A stretch of DNA of 64,000 nucleotides from Maribacter sp. ACAM166 (GCF_005771495.1 NZ_VAUW01000011.1:1-64000), one strand, 5' to 3'; numbered from the stretch's first letter, positions 19,081 through 28,423 are shown. The notes: generated by a model from the letters alone, not told the origin. A program made the numbers and translations.

Positions 19081-20301
19081 TTAATTTCTTCTATTACTTC
19101 TAGTAGTCGCTGATCTAGAACTCGTACTTCTTGATGGAGCTTTGCTTACTGATCTAGAACGTGTACTTCTGTTAACGGTGCTTTTACTTCTGTTAGGAGC
19201 TTTAGTAGTGCTTCTAGCCGCACTGCTACGTTGCGTTCTTACAGTTCTGCTACTAGAAGTCGTACTCCTGGCTACGGGTTTTTTATACGTGGTAGTACTT
19301 CTTTTTACGCTTGTACTCCTAGGCGTTTTTACTGCCTCTCTTTTAGTTACAGTTCTACCTTGATTACTACGTGATGCCGAATTATTTACTCTTTTAACAG
19401 TACCTTTATTGACAGTACTTCTTGTAACCTCTCTTTTAGTTACGCTTCTACCTTGATTTTTGCGACCAGTACTTTTATTACGTTTTACGGTTGTAGATCT
19501 ATTTGCCGTAGCACTTCTATTGGTTCTTGCCGTATTATTTGAAGCTACTGTTCTGCCAGTTCTTAAGCCATTACCTCTTTTAGCAACACTTCTATTGCTT
19601 CTATAAGAATTATCTCTTATTGCAACACGTTTGTCATTCCTATAAATGCTAGCTCTTTCTCTTCTTACGTTATTATATCTATGTTGTTTACCAACATTTA
19701 CATAAGCTTTTCTATAATTATTTCTGTAGGGATTGTAGTAAGAATAACGTATTGGAGTGTAGTACCTTCTATACGGTCTGTTATATACTAAACATAAGCT
19801 AATAGACGGTCTAGCAAACCATCTATGGAATGGTTGGTACACATAGTTTCTGTTATAAATATTGATATAACCTGTATGGTAATCATAAAATCCACGGTTG
19901 TTGTAGTATACATTCATCCCTCCAACTCTACGTACACGATTATTTAAATAGTTAATATCTACATCACCTATGTGATTAACACGACCATAATAGTCATAAT
20001 AAATCGGAACATTTTCTACTTGAATTACAGCCCCGTAATCATCATACTGTGCATATGGACTATAATCATATCCGGAATTGAATGTGGTACCATTTCTATT
20101 TCCACTTACTTGATTCTCTATATAAAAGTCAAATTCGCCATCAGGGTATACAGAAAATGTAATTCCATTTTCAATAAAAATAAAGGAGTTATTAAATCTA
20201 TAAGTATTGCTGGTAGCAACCTTATCTTCATTAATACTTGTAGCGAAAACACCTGTGGTGCCTAAAAACAACGCCGTAAAAAGGAGTATTAATTTCTTCA
20301 T
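19081..20301 (-). CDS. exported Arg/Ser/Thr-rich low-complexity protein
   Basis: I do not recognise this 406-aa protein. The first about 20 residues form a signal peptide (MKKLILLFTALFLGTTGVFA). Residues about 25-190 are Tyr/Asn-rich with repeated YYDYYG, YYNNRG and YNRPYRRYY. From about residue 195 the chain is a basic low-complexity tail dominated by R, S and T (RSTTVKR, SRSVSKAPSRS and similar). An in-frame ATG 54 bp upstream (20355) would add a Pro/Arg stretch before the signal peptide, so I use 20301. A cell-surface or nucleic-acid-binding tail is possible. Confidence 0.75.
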   Translation of the reverse strand: MKKLILLFTALFLGTTGVFATSINEDKVATSNTYRFNNSFIFIENGITFSVYPDGEFDFYIENQVSGNRNGTTFNSGYDYSPYAQYDDYGAVIQVENVPIYYDYYGRVNHIGDVDINYLNNRVRRVGGMNVYYNNRGFYDYHTGYINIYNRNYVYQPFHRWFARPSISLCLVYNRPYRRYYTPIRYSYYNPYRNNYRKAYVNVGKQHRYNNVRRERASIYRNDKRVAIRDNSYRSNRSVAKRGNGLRTGRTVASNNTARTNRSATANRSTTVKRNKSTGRKNQGRSVTKREVTRSTVNKGTVKRVNNSASRSNQGRTVTKREAVKTPRSTSVKRSTTTYKKPVARSTTSSSRTVRTQRSSAARSTTKAPNRSKSTVNRSTRSRSVSKAPSRSTSSRSATTRSNRRN

Positions 20302-20317
20302 GATATAAGGTTTTAAA

Positions 20318-20333
20318 TCTGCCCGAGGGCAGA
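20318..20333 (-). promoter_or_regulatory. hairpin in the 5' leader of the Arg/Ser-rich gene
   Basis: TCTGCCC GA GGGCAGA is a short, perfect GC-rich inverted repeat just 17 nt before the ATG at 20301. As RNA it would fold close to the ribosome-binding region. A regulatory role is unproven. Confidence 0.35.
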
Positions 20334-20395
20334 GGTTTCGAATGTAACTATTCACATTCTCTTAGAATAATACAAACAACGTGCCAAAAAAATAT

Positions 20396-20438
20396 AAAAC
20401 CGATTAAAATATTGATTATCAATATTTTAATCGGTTTT
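20396..20438 (-). terminator. terminator of uvrA
   Basis: A perfect 21-bp inverted repeat with a one-base centre (core AAAACCGATTAAAATATTG). On the minus strand it is followed by ATATTTTTTT. It lies 38 bp past the uvrA stop. Confidence 0.8.
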
Positions 20439-20475
20439 AGTTGTTTGTGATTTAATTAAATTATAAGCTGGATTC

Positions 20476-23256
20476 CTAATTCAACTTCTCCTTTAAATAA
20501 TTGGCTGTAAATGATTTTTTGCTTTTTATGACTTCTTCAGGAGTACCTTCTGCCAATAATTGTCCGCCGTTTTCTCCACCGCCAGGGCCAAGGTCGATTA
20601 AATAATCGGCACATTTTATTAGTTCTATATTATGTTCAATGACAACAATGGAATGGCCTTTTTTGATTAAGGCATTAAAAGATTTTAAAAGTTTTTTAAT
20701 ATCATGAAAATGTAAACCTGTAGTTGGTTCATCAAAAATGAATAGCGCTTTATCTTTTGTGCTTCCTTTTATAAGGAAAGATGCTAATTTAATACGTTGT
20801 GCCTCACCACCCGATAGGGTAGAGGACGATTGGCCTAATGTTACATAGCCGAGTCCTACATCTTGTAACGGTTTAAGTTTAGTGACAATTTTCGTCTGTT
20901 CTCCTTTTTCAAAGAACTGAATGGCATCATCAATAGTCATATTAAGTACATCATCAATATTGGCATTATTGAATGCAACCTCCAATACTTCCTTTTTAAA
21001 ACGTTTGCCTCCACATGTTTCACATTCTAAATGCACATCTGCCATGAACTGCATTTCTACCGTTATCTCACCTTCCCCTTTACATTTTTCACAACGGCCA
21101 CCATCCACATTAAACGAAAAGTGCTTGGCTTGATAGTTTCTAATGTTGCTTAGCTTTTGATTGGCATACAAGTTTCTAATATCATCGTAAGCCTTTATGT
21201 AGGTTACTGGGTTGGAACGAGAAGACCTACCTATTGGGTTTTGGTCTACAAATTCAACATGCTTTATATGCTTATATTTTCCTTCTACAGATGAGAATTG
21301 TCCAGCTTTTTCGCCATAACCACCAACTGCTTTTAGAATTATAGGATACAGTAATTTTTTCACTAATGTACTTTTACCACTACCAGATACGCCTGTAACT
21401 ATCGTAAGCATATCTAATGGAAAAGTCACATCTATATTCTTTAGATTATGTTCTCTAACCCCTTTTATGGTAATATAATTTTTTAAAGTTCTTCGTTCTG
21501 TAGGGACTTTGATTTCCATCGTCCCATTTAAATATTGTGCTGTAAGGGATTTTGATTTCAATATTTCGCTTAAGGTACCTTGAGCAACAATATTTCCGCC
21601 ATGGGTACCAGCTTCCGGTCCAATGTCGATTACCATATCTGCGGCTTTCATAATATCTTCATCATGTTCAACGACAATAACCGTATTTCCTAAATTTCTT
21701 AAGGAAATCAATACCTCTATAAGGTTTTCTGTATCCTTAGGATGTAATCCTATACTTGGCTCATCTAAAATATACATCGAACCTACCAAACTACTACCTA
21801 ATGAGGTAGCAAGATTGATACGTTGGCTTTCACCACCTGAAAGTGTATTTGATTTTCTATTGATCGAAAGGTAATTTAGGCCTACCTTATTAAGAAACCC
21901 AAGTCGCGTATTTATCTCTATTAGTAACCTCGCTGCTATAGTTGCATCATTTTCATTGAGTTCTAGATTATTAAAAAATACAATGAGCTTTTCAATAGAT
22001 AAACCGACCAATGAGGATATTGAAGCTCCACCAACTTTTACGTAATCGGTTTCAGGTCGTAATCGTTTTCCATTACAGACGTTACATTTTGTCTTACCAC
22101 GATATCTAGACAACATAACCCTATTCTGAATCTTATAGCTCTTTTCCTCAAGCATGCCAAAGAACTTATGTAAACCGATGAAATGATCATTACCTTTCCA
22201 TACCAGTTGTTGCTGTTCCTCAGATAATTCAAACCAAGGCTTATGAATAGGAAAATCAAATTTATAGGCAGCGTTCACTAATTGATCACGGTACCAGCTC
22301 ATGCTTTCACCACGCCATGGAAAAATTGCATTTTCAAAAACTGAAAGAGCAGTATTTGGAACCACTAAATCTTGATCTATGCCAATTACGTCTCCATATC
22401 CTTCACATTTAGGACAGGCACCATAGGGATTATTAAAGCTGAACAAATGAACATTGGGTTCTAAAAACGTAATTCCGTCTAATTCAAATTTATTGCTGAA
22501 CGGTGTTTGCTTTTCATTTGCTAATTCTTCAATAATACAATCACCTTTACCTTCGAATAAAGCAGTATCTATCGCATTTGCCAATCGATTGTAAAAATCT
22601 TCATCATCTTTTGTGATAATTCGATCTATAACTAAATCAAATTTTTTCCCGATATTTTCTGGAACTTGGTCGATACGTAAAACTTTATTGTTGTATTTAA
22701 TACGCGCATACCCTTGTTTTGAGAATAATTCTAACGATTTAATCGCATCTCTATCATCTCGTATAGTAATCGGAGCAAGAAGTAAAAGTTTTGTTTGCTC
22801 TTCAAATGTTTTAACATGATTGACGATATCTGTAACGGTATGTTTTTTTACTAATTTACCTGATACCGGAGAATACGTCTTGCCAATACGTGCAAATAGA
22901 AGTTTTATGTAGTCATAAATTTCTGTAGTGGTACCAACCGTAGATCTAGGGTTAGTAGAGTTTACTTTTTGCTCAATAGCAATAGCAGGTGCTATACCTT
23001 TTATATAATCTACTTTCGGTTTGTCAAGCTTACCTAAAAATTGCCTAGCGTATGAAGAAAGACTTTCTACATACCTTCTTTGCCCCTCGGCATAGAGGGT
23101 GTCAAAAGCTAAACTAGATTTGCCAGAACCAGACAATCCAGTAATTACTACAAGTTTGTTTCTAGGGATAACAACATCGATGTTTTTAAGGTTGTGCAGT
23201 TTTGCTCCTTTAATTATGATGTTTTCTTTCGGATTTATTTGGGCTAGTGTAGGCAT
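20476..23256 (-). CDS. uvrA: UvrABC excinuclease subunit A
   Basis: The damage-recognition ATPase of nucleotide excision repair, 926 aa, which is full length. The first ATPase half has GLSGSGKSS (Walker A) and, later, [11 protein letters not shown] (signature) and [12 protein letters not shown] (Walker B). The second half has [21 protein letters not shown] and [12 protein letters not shown]. Zinc modules CPKCEGYG and CEKCKGEG...CETCGG are intact. It is a single-gene transcription unit with its own terminator. A TATCTTTG -7-like motif lies 18 nt upstream on the same strand (23281-23274). Confidence 0.96.
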   Translation of the reverse strand: MPTLAQINPKENIIIKGAKLHNLKNIDVVIPRNKLVVITGLSGSGKSSLAFDTLYAEGQRRYVESLSSYARQFLGKLDKPKVDYIKGIAPAIAIEQKVNSTNPRSTVGTTTEIYDYIKLLFARIGKTYSPVSGKLVKKHTVTDIVNHVKTFEEQTKLLLLAPITIRDDRDAIKSLELFSKQGYARIKYNNKVLRIDQVPENIGKKFDLVIDRIITKDDEDFYNRLANAIDTALFEGKGDCIIEELANEKQTPFSNKFELDGITFLEPNVHLFSFNNPYGACPKCEGYGDVIGIDQDLVVPNTALSVFENAIFPWRGESMSWYRDQLVNAAYKFDFPIHKPWFELSEEQQQLVWKGNDHFIGLHKFFGMLEEKSYKIQNRVMLSRYRGKTKCNVCNGKRLRPETDYVKVGGASISSLVGLSIEKLIVFFNNLELNENDATIAARLLIEINTRLGFLNKVGLNYLSINRKSNTLSGGESQRINLATSLGSSLVGSMYILDEPSIGLHPKDTENLIEVLISLRNLGNTVIVVEHDEDIMKAADMVIDIGPEAGTHGGNIVAQGTLSEILKSKSLTAQYLNGTMEIKVPTERRTLKNYITIKGVREHNLKNIDVTFPLDMLTIVTGVSGSGKSTLVKKLLYPIILKAVGGYGEKAGQFSSVEGKYKHIKHVEFVDQNPIGRSSRSNPVTYIKAYDDIRNLYANQKLSNIRNYQAKHFSFNVDGGRCEKCKGEGEITVEMQFMADVHLECETCGGKRFKKEVLEVAFNNANIDDVLNMTIDDAIQFFEKGEQTKIVTKLKPLQDVGLGYVTLGQSSSTLSGGEAQRIKLASFLIKGSTKDKALFIFDEPTTGLHFHDIKKLLKSFNALIKKGHSIVVIEHNIELIKCADYLIDLGPGGGENGGQLLAEGTPEEVIKSKKSFTANYLKEKLN

Positions 23257-23273
23257 ACGAATATCTAAGTCGA

Positions 23274-23281
23274 CAAAGATA
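23274..23281 (-). promoter_or_regulatory. TAnnTTTG -7 element before uvrA
   Basis: On the minus strand TATCTTTG fits the Bacteroidota -7 consensus and ends 17 nt before the uvrA ATG. No good -33 element at the usual spacing. Confidence 0.4.
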
Positions 23282-23371
23282 AGCTTTGCCTTTTTTCTTT
23301 GCTAAAAAATGTATTTCATCTAAAATAACGGAAGAATTTTTCACATAATTATAAGAGTATTTATTTTTTTC

Positions 23372-23379
23372 TATCTTTG
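23372..23379 (+). promoter_or_regulatory. TAnnTTTG -7 element upstream of first sigma-factor gene
   Basis: TATCTTTG lies about 120 nt before the sigma-factor start at 23500, implying a long leader if used. The segment CAACATTACTTTTTT at 23412-23426 inside that leader recurs upstream of the second sigma gene (CAACATACTTTTTT, 24598-24611). Confidence 0.35.
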
Positions 23380-23499
23380 GCTTTTAATAATAATTCAATT
23401 CGCCTATAGCGCAACATTACTTTTTTAAGTTAGGATAATAACCACTAGACCCTCATTCTTTGAATTTGGGACTACATTTTAACCCTTAAAGTAAAGTTT

Positions 23500-24081
23500 A
23501 TGGTAGTACAAGTTGAAGATTCCCAATTAGTTAAGCAATATATTCAAGGAGATGAAAGAGCGATTGAAGCACTTATCAATCGTCATAATTCTCGTCTAAC
23601 CGGTTTCATCTATTCTAAGGTAGGAGACCGAGAACTAACCGAAGATATTTTTCAAGATACTTTTATGAAGGTCATTCGCACCTTAAAAAAAGGTGCTTAT
23701 AATGAAGAAGGTAAATTTTTGCCTTGGGTTATGCGTATAGCACATAACTTAATTATTGATTATTTCAGAAAACATAATAGAATGCCAATGTATAATAGCA
23801 AGGAAAGCTATAATATCTTTTCATTATTAGGGGATGATAAATTGGATGCCGAACGGCAGTTGATTAAAGAACAAATAGATTCTGATTTAATAAAAATTAT
23901 AAAGGAGCTGCCTGAAGATCAACAAGAGGTTTTAGAAATGCGTATATATAAGGATATGAGTTTTAAAGAAATTTCTAATAATACGGGCGTGAGTATTAAT
24001 ACCGCATTAGGTAGAATGCGCTATGCTTTAATAAACCTAAGAAAGTTGGTAGAAGCAAATAGTATTGTTTTAACGAATTAA
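23500..24081 (+). CDS. RNA polymerase sigma factor, sigma-70 family (ECF-like), copy 1
   Basis: A 193-aa sigma factor. Region 2 (residues about 20-90) contains TEDIFQDTFMKVIRTL and GKFLPWVMRIAHNLIIDYFRKH; region 4 (about 130-185) has PEDQQEVLEMRIYKDMSFKEISNNTGVSINTALGRM, the -35 recognition helix-turn-helix. There is no anti-sigma gene next to it. It has exactly the same length as a second copy 1.2 kb downstream and each is followed by a 47-aa protein, so the pair arose by tandem duplication. Target promoters are unknown. Confidence 0.92.
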   Translation: MVVQVEDSQLVKQYIQGDERAIEALINRHNSRLTGFIYSKVGDRELTEDIFQDTFMKVIRTLKKGAYNEEGKFLPWVMRIAHNLIIDYFRKHNRMPMYNSKESYNIFSLLGDDKLDAERQLIKEQIDSDLIKIIKELPEDQQEVLEMRIYKDMSFKEISNNTGVSINTALGRMRYALINLRKLVEANSIVLTN

Positions 24082-24155
24082 TCGGTTACAGGTCGAGTTG
24101 ATCTACTATTTTCATTTATGCATCGTTCTTTAGTTGAACCTAAACAACAAGTACC

Positions 24156-24299
24156 ATGGAGAAAATTTACTTAAAGGATAAAAATAAATGCACAATAGTA
24201 AAAGCTAAACCAGAAACGATTGAGTTTTTACTAGCTTTTTCCAAGTCTTTACAATTAACAGAAGTAAAAGGTTTACAGTTTGAAAGTAACTTAAACTAA
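24156..24299 (+). CDS. 47-aa protein following sigma factor, copy 1
   Basis: A short gene starting MEKIYLKDKNKC and ending LQFESNLN, 74 nt after the sigma-factor stop. It has no signal peptide or membrane segment. It aligns without gaps with a second 47-aa product after the second sigma gene: both start MEKIY, share P-x-T-I-x-F-L-L in the middle, and end L-x-F-E-x-x-L-N (20 of 47 residues identical by my count). Conservation at this level suggests a translated gene; the function is unknown. Confidence 0.72.
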   Translation: MEKIYLKDKNKCTIVKAKPETIEFLLAFSKSLQLTEVKGLQFESNLN

Positions 24300-24314
24300 T
24301 ACAAATCATAAATT

Positions 24315-24350
24315 AAAGAAACCCTTAGGCCTTGGTCTAAGGGTTTCTTT
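24315..24350 (+). terminator. rho-independent terminator
   Basis: AAAGAAACCCTTAG and CTAAGGGTTTCTTT form a perfect 14-bp stem around an 8-nt loop, followed by a T-rich run. It closes the first sigma-factor / small-protein unit. Confidence 0.85.
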
Positions 24351-24359
24351 GTTTGTACC

Positions 24360-24712
24360 CTTTCTTATTGATGTTATTGTTTATTAAATATATAGCTGAA
24401 TATAATCATTGATTTATAAGCTTTCTTGTACAGCTTAGGCTTTAATTATCGGATAGTTAGAGATATTGAAGCTAAGTTTTGTTGTTGTAAGGGTAATCTT
24501 ACACCCTCTTCTTTTTGTCCGCAGAACTATCTGAATCCCTTTTTATTGTATGGAAACATACTTTTTCGATGTTTCACATCATAAAAGTGTGGTTTGACAA
24601 CATACTTTTTTGCACAGCAACCCTTTTCTATAGTTTTATATCAGATTTAAAAAGCAAACCAAACAGCTAAATGGATTTACCTAATCTAAAACCCTTAAAA
24701 AAAGTAACTCGT
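24360..24712. other. 353-bp intergenic region upstream of the second sigma factor
   Basis: No gene seen. It holds two copies of an AACATACTTTTT element (24555-24566 and 24599-24610), the second like the leader of the first sigma gene, so promoters or leader elements for the second sigma factor probably lie here. ACCCTTAAAAAAAGTAA just before 24713 resembles ACCCTTAAAGTAAAG before 23500. Confidence 0.5.
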
Positions 24713-25294
24713 ATGAAACTACAAATTGAAGACTCAGAATTAGTTAGGGATTACATCAGTGGTAACGAAAGTGCCCTTGAAGTATTAATCAACAGACACA
24801 ATCAACGTATTACTAGTTTCATCTATTCAAAGGTGTTAGATAGGGATATTACCGAAGATATTTTTCAAGATACTTTTATAAAGGTAATCAAAACGTTAAA
24901 GAAGGGTAAGTACAGTGAGGAAGGGAAATTTTTACCATGGGTAATGAGAATTTCACACAACCTCATTATTGATCACTTTAGAAGGAATAAAAGAATGCCC
25001 ATGTTTGAAGGTAGTGATGAATTCAATATTTTCTCTGTAATAGGGGACGATAAGTTGAATGCCGAAAAGCAATTGATAAAAAATCAAATCGATACTGATT
25101 TAAGACAATTGGTTGAAGAGTTACCAGATGATCAAAAAGAAGTTCTTTTAATGCGTATTTATAAGGATATGAGCTTTAAGGAAATCTCTGAAAATACTGG
25201 AGTAAGTATAAATACAGCTCTAGGAAGAATGCGTTATGCATTGATAAATCTCAGAAAAATAATAGATAAAAACAATATAGTGCTAACGAATTAA
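24713..25294 (+). CDS. RNA polymerase sigma factor, sigma-70 family (ECF-like), copy 2
   Basis: A 193-aa paralogue of the upstream sigma factor, with the same region 2 (TEDIFQDTFIKVIKTLKKG) and region 4 (KEVLLMRIYKDMSFKEISENTGVSIN). I start it at 24713, not at an in-frame ATG 42 bp upstream, because MKLQIEDSELV then aligns with MVVQVEDSQLV of copy 1, the two proteins become equal in length, and the bases before both starts match. Copies have diverged mainly in region 2 surface residues and the acidic linker, so promoter choice may be similar. Confidence 0.92.
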   Translation: MKLQIEDSELVRDYISGNESALEVLINRHNQRITSFIYSKVLDRDITEDIFQDTFIKVIKTLKKGKYSEEGKFLPWVMRISHNLIIDHFRRNKRMPMFEGSDEFNIFSVIGDDKLNAEKQLIKNQIDTDLRQLVEELPDDQKEVLLMRIYKDMSFKEISENTGVSINTALGRMRYALINLRKIIDKNNIVLTN

Positions 25295-25365
25295 TTGCAG
25301 TAGAAAATGGAATAAACAATATATATAAATTTCCGGCGTTATTTGAGTGTAACAACGTAGGAAAT

Positions 25366-25509
25366 ATGGAAAAAATTTACTCTAATTATCAAGAACAGAC
25401 TGGTTTTAATAAAGTATGTCCGAAGACAATCAACTTTTTGTTGAGTTATTCTCAAGCGCTTTATGAATTTGAGTATGAAGATTTAAGTTTCGAAACTTTT
25501 TTAAATTAA
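25366..25509 (+). CDS. 47-aa protein following sigma factor, copy 2
   Basis: The paralogue of the small protein at 24156, beginning MEKIYSNYQEQT and ending LSFETFLN, 71 nt after the second sigma gene. Equal length, equal position and a shared core (PxTIxFLLxxSxxL) argue that it is a real gene. It is acidic toward the end. A small regulator of, or adaptor to, the sigma factor is possible but nothing in the sequence proves it. Confidence 0.72.
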   Translation: MEKIYSNYQEQTGFNKVCPKTINFLLSYSQALYEFEYEDLSFETFLN

Positions 25510-25510
25510 T

Positions 25511-25537
25511 AAAAAACCCGCTTTTAGCGGGTTTTTT
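25511..25537. terminator. bidirectional terminator
   Basis: AAAAAACCCGCT, TTT loop, AGCGGGTTTTTT: a 12-bp stem with A- and T-runs on both sides. It lies between the second 47-aa gene and the convergent nth; the nth stop codon (25524-25526) is inside the hairpin. Confidence 0.88.
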
Positions 25538-26186
25538 TCTTTTTATAATATTCTGCTAAAACGGTCTTGCGACCTATGGTTTTTGTGATAATGTCTTTAT
25601 CCATATTCCAAGCCCTAGCAGGTGAATATTGTCTCCCATACCATATAATTTGTAGGTGAAGGTCGTTCCATATCTCTATTGGGAATAAACGTTTAGCGTC
25701 TTTTTCAGTTTGAACTACGTTTTTCCCATTCGTAAATCCCCATCTGTATAGTAATCGATGAATATGTGTGTCTACAGGAAATGCTGGTATACCAAATGCT
25801 TGAGATACAACTACACTTGCCGTTTTATGTCCAACAGCGGGTAATTCTTCTAAATATTCAAGTTCTTTCGGAACCTCACCATTATGCTTATCAATTAGTA
25901 TTCTCGAAAGTCCATGAATTCCCTTAGCTTTCATTGGTGATAAACCCACGGGTTTTATGATTTCTCTAATTTCCTCGACGCTTAACTTTACCATATCATA
26001 TGGGTTGTCAGCTTTAGCGAACAGTAGAGGAGTTATTTTATTGACGCGAACATCTGTACTTTGCGCAGACATCAAAACTGCAATTAGTAGTGTATAGGGG
26101 TCCTTATGCTCTAAAGGAATAGGAATCTCGGGGTAAATTTCCTGAAGTTTAGAAATTGTAAAAGCTATTTTTTCGGCCTTCGTCAT
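25524..26186 (-). CDS. nth: endonuclease III-family DNA glycosylase lacking the Fe-S cluster
   Basis: A base-excision repair glycosylase/AP lyase for oxidised pyrimidines, 220 aa. The helix-hairpin-helix-Gly/Pro-Asp region LEELPAVGHKTASVVV gives the Schiff-base lysine Lys121, and PVDTHIHRL gives Asp139. The four C-terminal cysteines that bind the [4Fe-4S] cluster in Escherichia coli Nth are absent; the whole protein contains no cysteine, and the end reads YSPARAWNMDKDIITKTIGRKTVL. I believe this is shared by flavobacterial homologues, so it is probably functional, not decayed. Confidence 0.88.
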   Translation of the reverse strand: MTKAEKIAFTISKLQEIYPEIPIPLEHKDPYTLLIAVLMSAQSTDVRVNKITPLLFAKADNPYDMVKLSVEEIREIIKPVGLSPMKAKGIHGLSRILIDKHNGEVPKELEYLEELPAVGHKTASVVVSQAFGIPAFPVDTHIHRLLYRWGFTNGKNVVQTEKDAKRLFPIEIWNDLHLQIIWYGRQYSPARAWNMDKDIITKTIGRKTVLAEYYKKKKTR

Positions 26187-26241
26187 TAAATGTTTAATTT
26201 TGATTCAAAATATTTAAACACAAATTTATAAAACTTGATGT

Positions 26242-26694
26242 ATGAATACGTTAAAAGTTGGTGATAAAGTTCCTTCATTTACAGCTAAGGACCAAGATGG
26301 AAATACTGTGAATTTAGCTGATTACACAGGGAAAAAGTTAATTGTATTTTTCTACCCAAAAGCAAATACACCTGGTTGCACTGCTGAGGCTTGTAATTTA
26401 AGGGATAATTATAAAGAATTACAATCTGAAGGTTATGAACTTTTAGGAGTTAGTGCAGATTCTGAAGCAAGACAAGCAAAATTTAAAAGTAAATATGAGT
26501 TTCCATTCCCTTTATTGGCAGATGAAGACCATACTATCCTTAACACGTTCGGTGTTTGGGGGCCTAAAAAATTTATGGGCAGAGAGTATGATGGTATTCA
26601 CAGAAAGACTTTTGTTATTGATGGCGACGCCCTAATTACTAAGGTAATAGATAAGGTGAAAACAAAAGATCATGCTGCCCAGATTTTAGAGTAG
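26242..26694 (+). CDS. bcp: thioredoxin-dependent thiol peroxidase (peroxiredoxin Q/BCP)
   Basis: A 150-aa peroxiredoxin that reduces hydrogen peroxide and organic peroxides using thioredoxin. The active site PKANTPGCTAEACNLRD has the peroxidatic Cys46 and resolving Cys51 five residues apart, as in the BCP/PrxQ class. The conserved LLGVSADS and KTFVIDGD follow. It is divergent from nth, with 55 bp between starts, and ends before a strong terminator, so it is a single-gene unit in the cytoplasm. Confidence 0.93.
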   Translation: MNTLKVGDKVPSFTAKDQDGNTVNLADYTGKKLIVFFYPKANTPGCTAEACNLRDNYKELQSEGYELLGVSADSEARQAKFKSKYEFPFPLLADEDHTILNTFGVWGPKKFMGREYDGIHRKTFVIDGDALITKVIDKVKTKDHAAQILE

Positions 26695-26717
26695 CCATTT
26701 AATAAAATATCATAATT

Positions 26718-26754
26718 AAAACGAGCGTCCATTTCTTAAATGGGCGCTCGTTTT
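26718..26754. terminator. terminator downstream of bcp
   Basis: AAAACGAGCGTCCATTT and AAATGGGCGCTCGTTTT, a 17-bp stem with one T-G mismatch and a 3-nt loop, followed by TTTTTG. It lies between bcp and a convergent gene and has A- and T-runs on both sides. Confidence 0.85.
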
Positions 26755-26798
26755 TGTTTATTTATAATCAACTGAATTACAATCGTCTAAAGCCAAAC

Positions 26799-28253
26799 TT
26801 ATTCAGTTTCTTGTTCTATACTCTTTCTACTGAAAAGATTTTTTTCCTTTATAATTTCAGCAATTCCTTCTGGTAACATTTTCTCCCAACCCTCTTCGTT
26901 GTTTATTATTTTTTTAAGAACGTCTCTTGAGAATATATGCATAATATCAGGTTCGTAATCGATGATGTCCATAACTTTACCATTGTATTTAAAGAATTTA
27001 TATAATTCTTTCATTCGTGGATGAACCTTCACGTTGTTACTAGTCATAATCTGACCTGTATCTGGATTTTTCATAGGGTATAGGTACACCTGTAAATCTT
27101 TAAAGAAGAGTTTACCAAATGCCTCAAGTATTCCACCACTTAAATGTCGATAGTATTTTTCATCAAAAATATCAACCAAATTGTTCACACCCATGGTAAG
27201 GCCAATTCTATTTTTGGTGAAGTTATTAAAGTATTCAACTAACTTGTAATACTCTTGAAATTTAGAAATCATTACAGAATGCCCTAGCGAACATAATAGT
27301 TCTGCTCTGTCCATAAAATCCTGCTCATCAATTTCTCCAGAAGCTCTTAAGTTTGAAAGGGTAATTTCAAAAATGACCATAGTATTGTTTTGGTCTACTT
27401 GTTTATCCCTAATGAAAATGTCATATGATTTCTCAAACATATCCAAATTCACTTTGGTAACAGGTCTAAAACTACCACGCAATGCCAAGATATTTTTCTT
27501 GTAAAGTACCGCTGCCGGTAAAAGGTTATTACCATCAGGACCGAACATAACAGCATCAGTCATATCGTATTTAATAAGTTGCAAACTCATTAATCGGTTG
27601 TCTACATCCTTAAAATTAGGACCTGAAAAGTTAACCATATCAATTTCCAAGGTATCCTTATCTATGTGGTCATATAGATATTTTAACATTTTCTTTGGCT
27701 TATGATATTTGTAAAAAGCACCATATATTAAGTTAACTCCAAGAATACCAAGGGTTTCTTGTTGTAGTCTAGCTTCATTTTGTTTAAATCGGATGTGAAG
27801 AATAATCTCATCGAACTCCTTTTGATTGGGATCTAGCTGATACCGAATACCAACCCAACCATGGCCTTTATATCGCTTAGAGAAATCAATAGTAGCAACC
27901 GTATTAGCATAAGAAAAGAACAATCGATCGGGATGGTTTTCACGACTAATACGTTCCTTCATCAATTGCATTTCATGAGAAAGCATAGTTTTAAGACGTG
28001 CCTGTGTCACATAACGACCATCGGTTTCAATACCATAAATAGCATCGCTAAAATCTTTGTCGTACGCACTCATTGCTTTGGCAATGGTGCCAGATGCTCC
28101 ACCGGATCTAAAGAAATGACGTGCAGTTTCTTGTCCTGCACCAATTTCGGCAAAGGTTCCATATATATCTGGATTTAGATTAATACGTAAGGTCTTTGCT
28201 TTGATCGAGGGAATGTTTTCAAAAACACTATCTCTTTTTAATACGGATGCCAT
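26799..28253 (-). CDS. conserved protein of unknown function, about 484 aa
   Basis: I cannot assign a function. The protein has no signal peptide or membrane segment. Near the N-terminus it has IYGTFAEIGAGQETARHFFRSGGASGTIAKAMSAYDKDFSDAIYG, a glycine- and serine-rich stretch that could bind a nucleotide or phosphate. HGWVGIRYQLDP and FGPDGNNLLPAAVLYKKNILALRGSFRP follow. I recall relatives in other Bacteroidota and in cyanobacteria under inconsistent names. It is monocistronic, convergent with bcp and divergent from the MBL hydrolase. Confidence 0.7.
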   Translation of the reverse strand: MASVLKRDSVFENIPSIKAKTLRINLNPDIYGTFAEIGAGQETARHFFRSGGASGTIAKAMSAYDKDFSDAIYGIETDGRYVTQARLKTMLSHEMQLMKERISRENHPDRLFFSYANTVATIDFSKRYKGHGWVGIRYQLDPNQKEFDEIILHIRFKQNEARLQQETLGILGVNLIYGAFYKYHKPKKMLKYLYDHIDKDTLEIDMVNFSGPNFKDVDNRLMSLQLIKYDMTDAVMFGPDGNNLLPAAVLYKKNILALRGSFRPVTKVNLDMFEKSYDIFIRDKQVDQNNTMVIFEITLSNLRASGEIDEQDFMDRAELLCSLGHSVMISKFQEYYKLVEYFNNFTKNRIGLTMGVNNLVDIFDEKYYRHLSGGILEAFGKLFFKDLQVYLYPMKNPDTGQIMTSNNVKVHPRMKELYKFFKYNGKVMDIIDYEPDIMHIFSRDVLKKIINNEEGWEKMLPEGIAEIIKEKNLFSRKSIEQETE

Positions 28254-28409
28254 TTTTTTCCTTTTTAGCTTTGAACAAAGTTATAAAGAATGGTCCTTAC
28301 AAAGGGCAATAGCCCGAAAAAAATGGAATAAGTTTCACGTAACTTTTTTAGCACAATTTAAATACTGCAATCTTATAATTTTCAAACCTTAATTTCACCA
28401 AAAAGGGAT

Positions 28410-28417
28410 TAAATTTG
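28410..28417 (+). promoter_or_regulatory. TAnnTTTG -7 element immediately before the MBL hydrolase start
   Basis: TAAATTTG ends 6 nt before the ATG at 28424. If it is used, transcription would begin at or next to the start codon, giving a leaderless or nearly leaderless mRNA. Confidence 0.45.
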
Positions 28418-28423
28418 TAACAC

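Noticed and set aside
19142-19363. Leu/Val-rich plus-strand frame with membrane-like composition
   Set aside because: It is the antisense of Arg/Ser/Thr codons of the low-complexity protein, which produce Leu and Val in that frame.
19081-19620. Dense short repeats that could suggest a CRISPR array
   Set aside because: The repeats are irregular codon repeats inside a coding frame; there is no constant repeat length and no spacers.
20396-20438. Perfect 21-bp inverted repeat as an insertion-sequence end
   Set aside because: It lies just past uvrA with a T-run on the proper side, so a terminator explains it.
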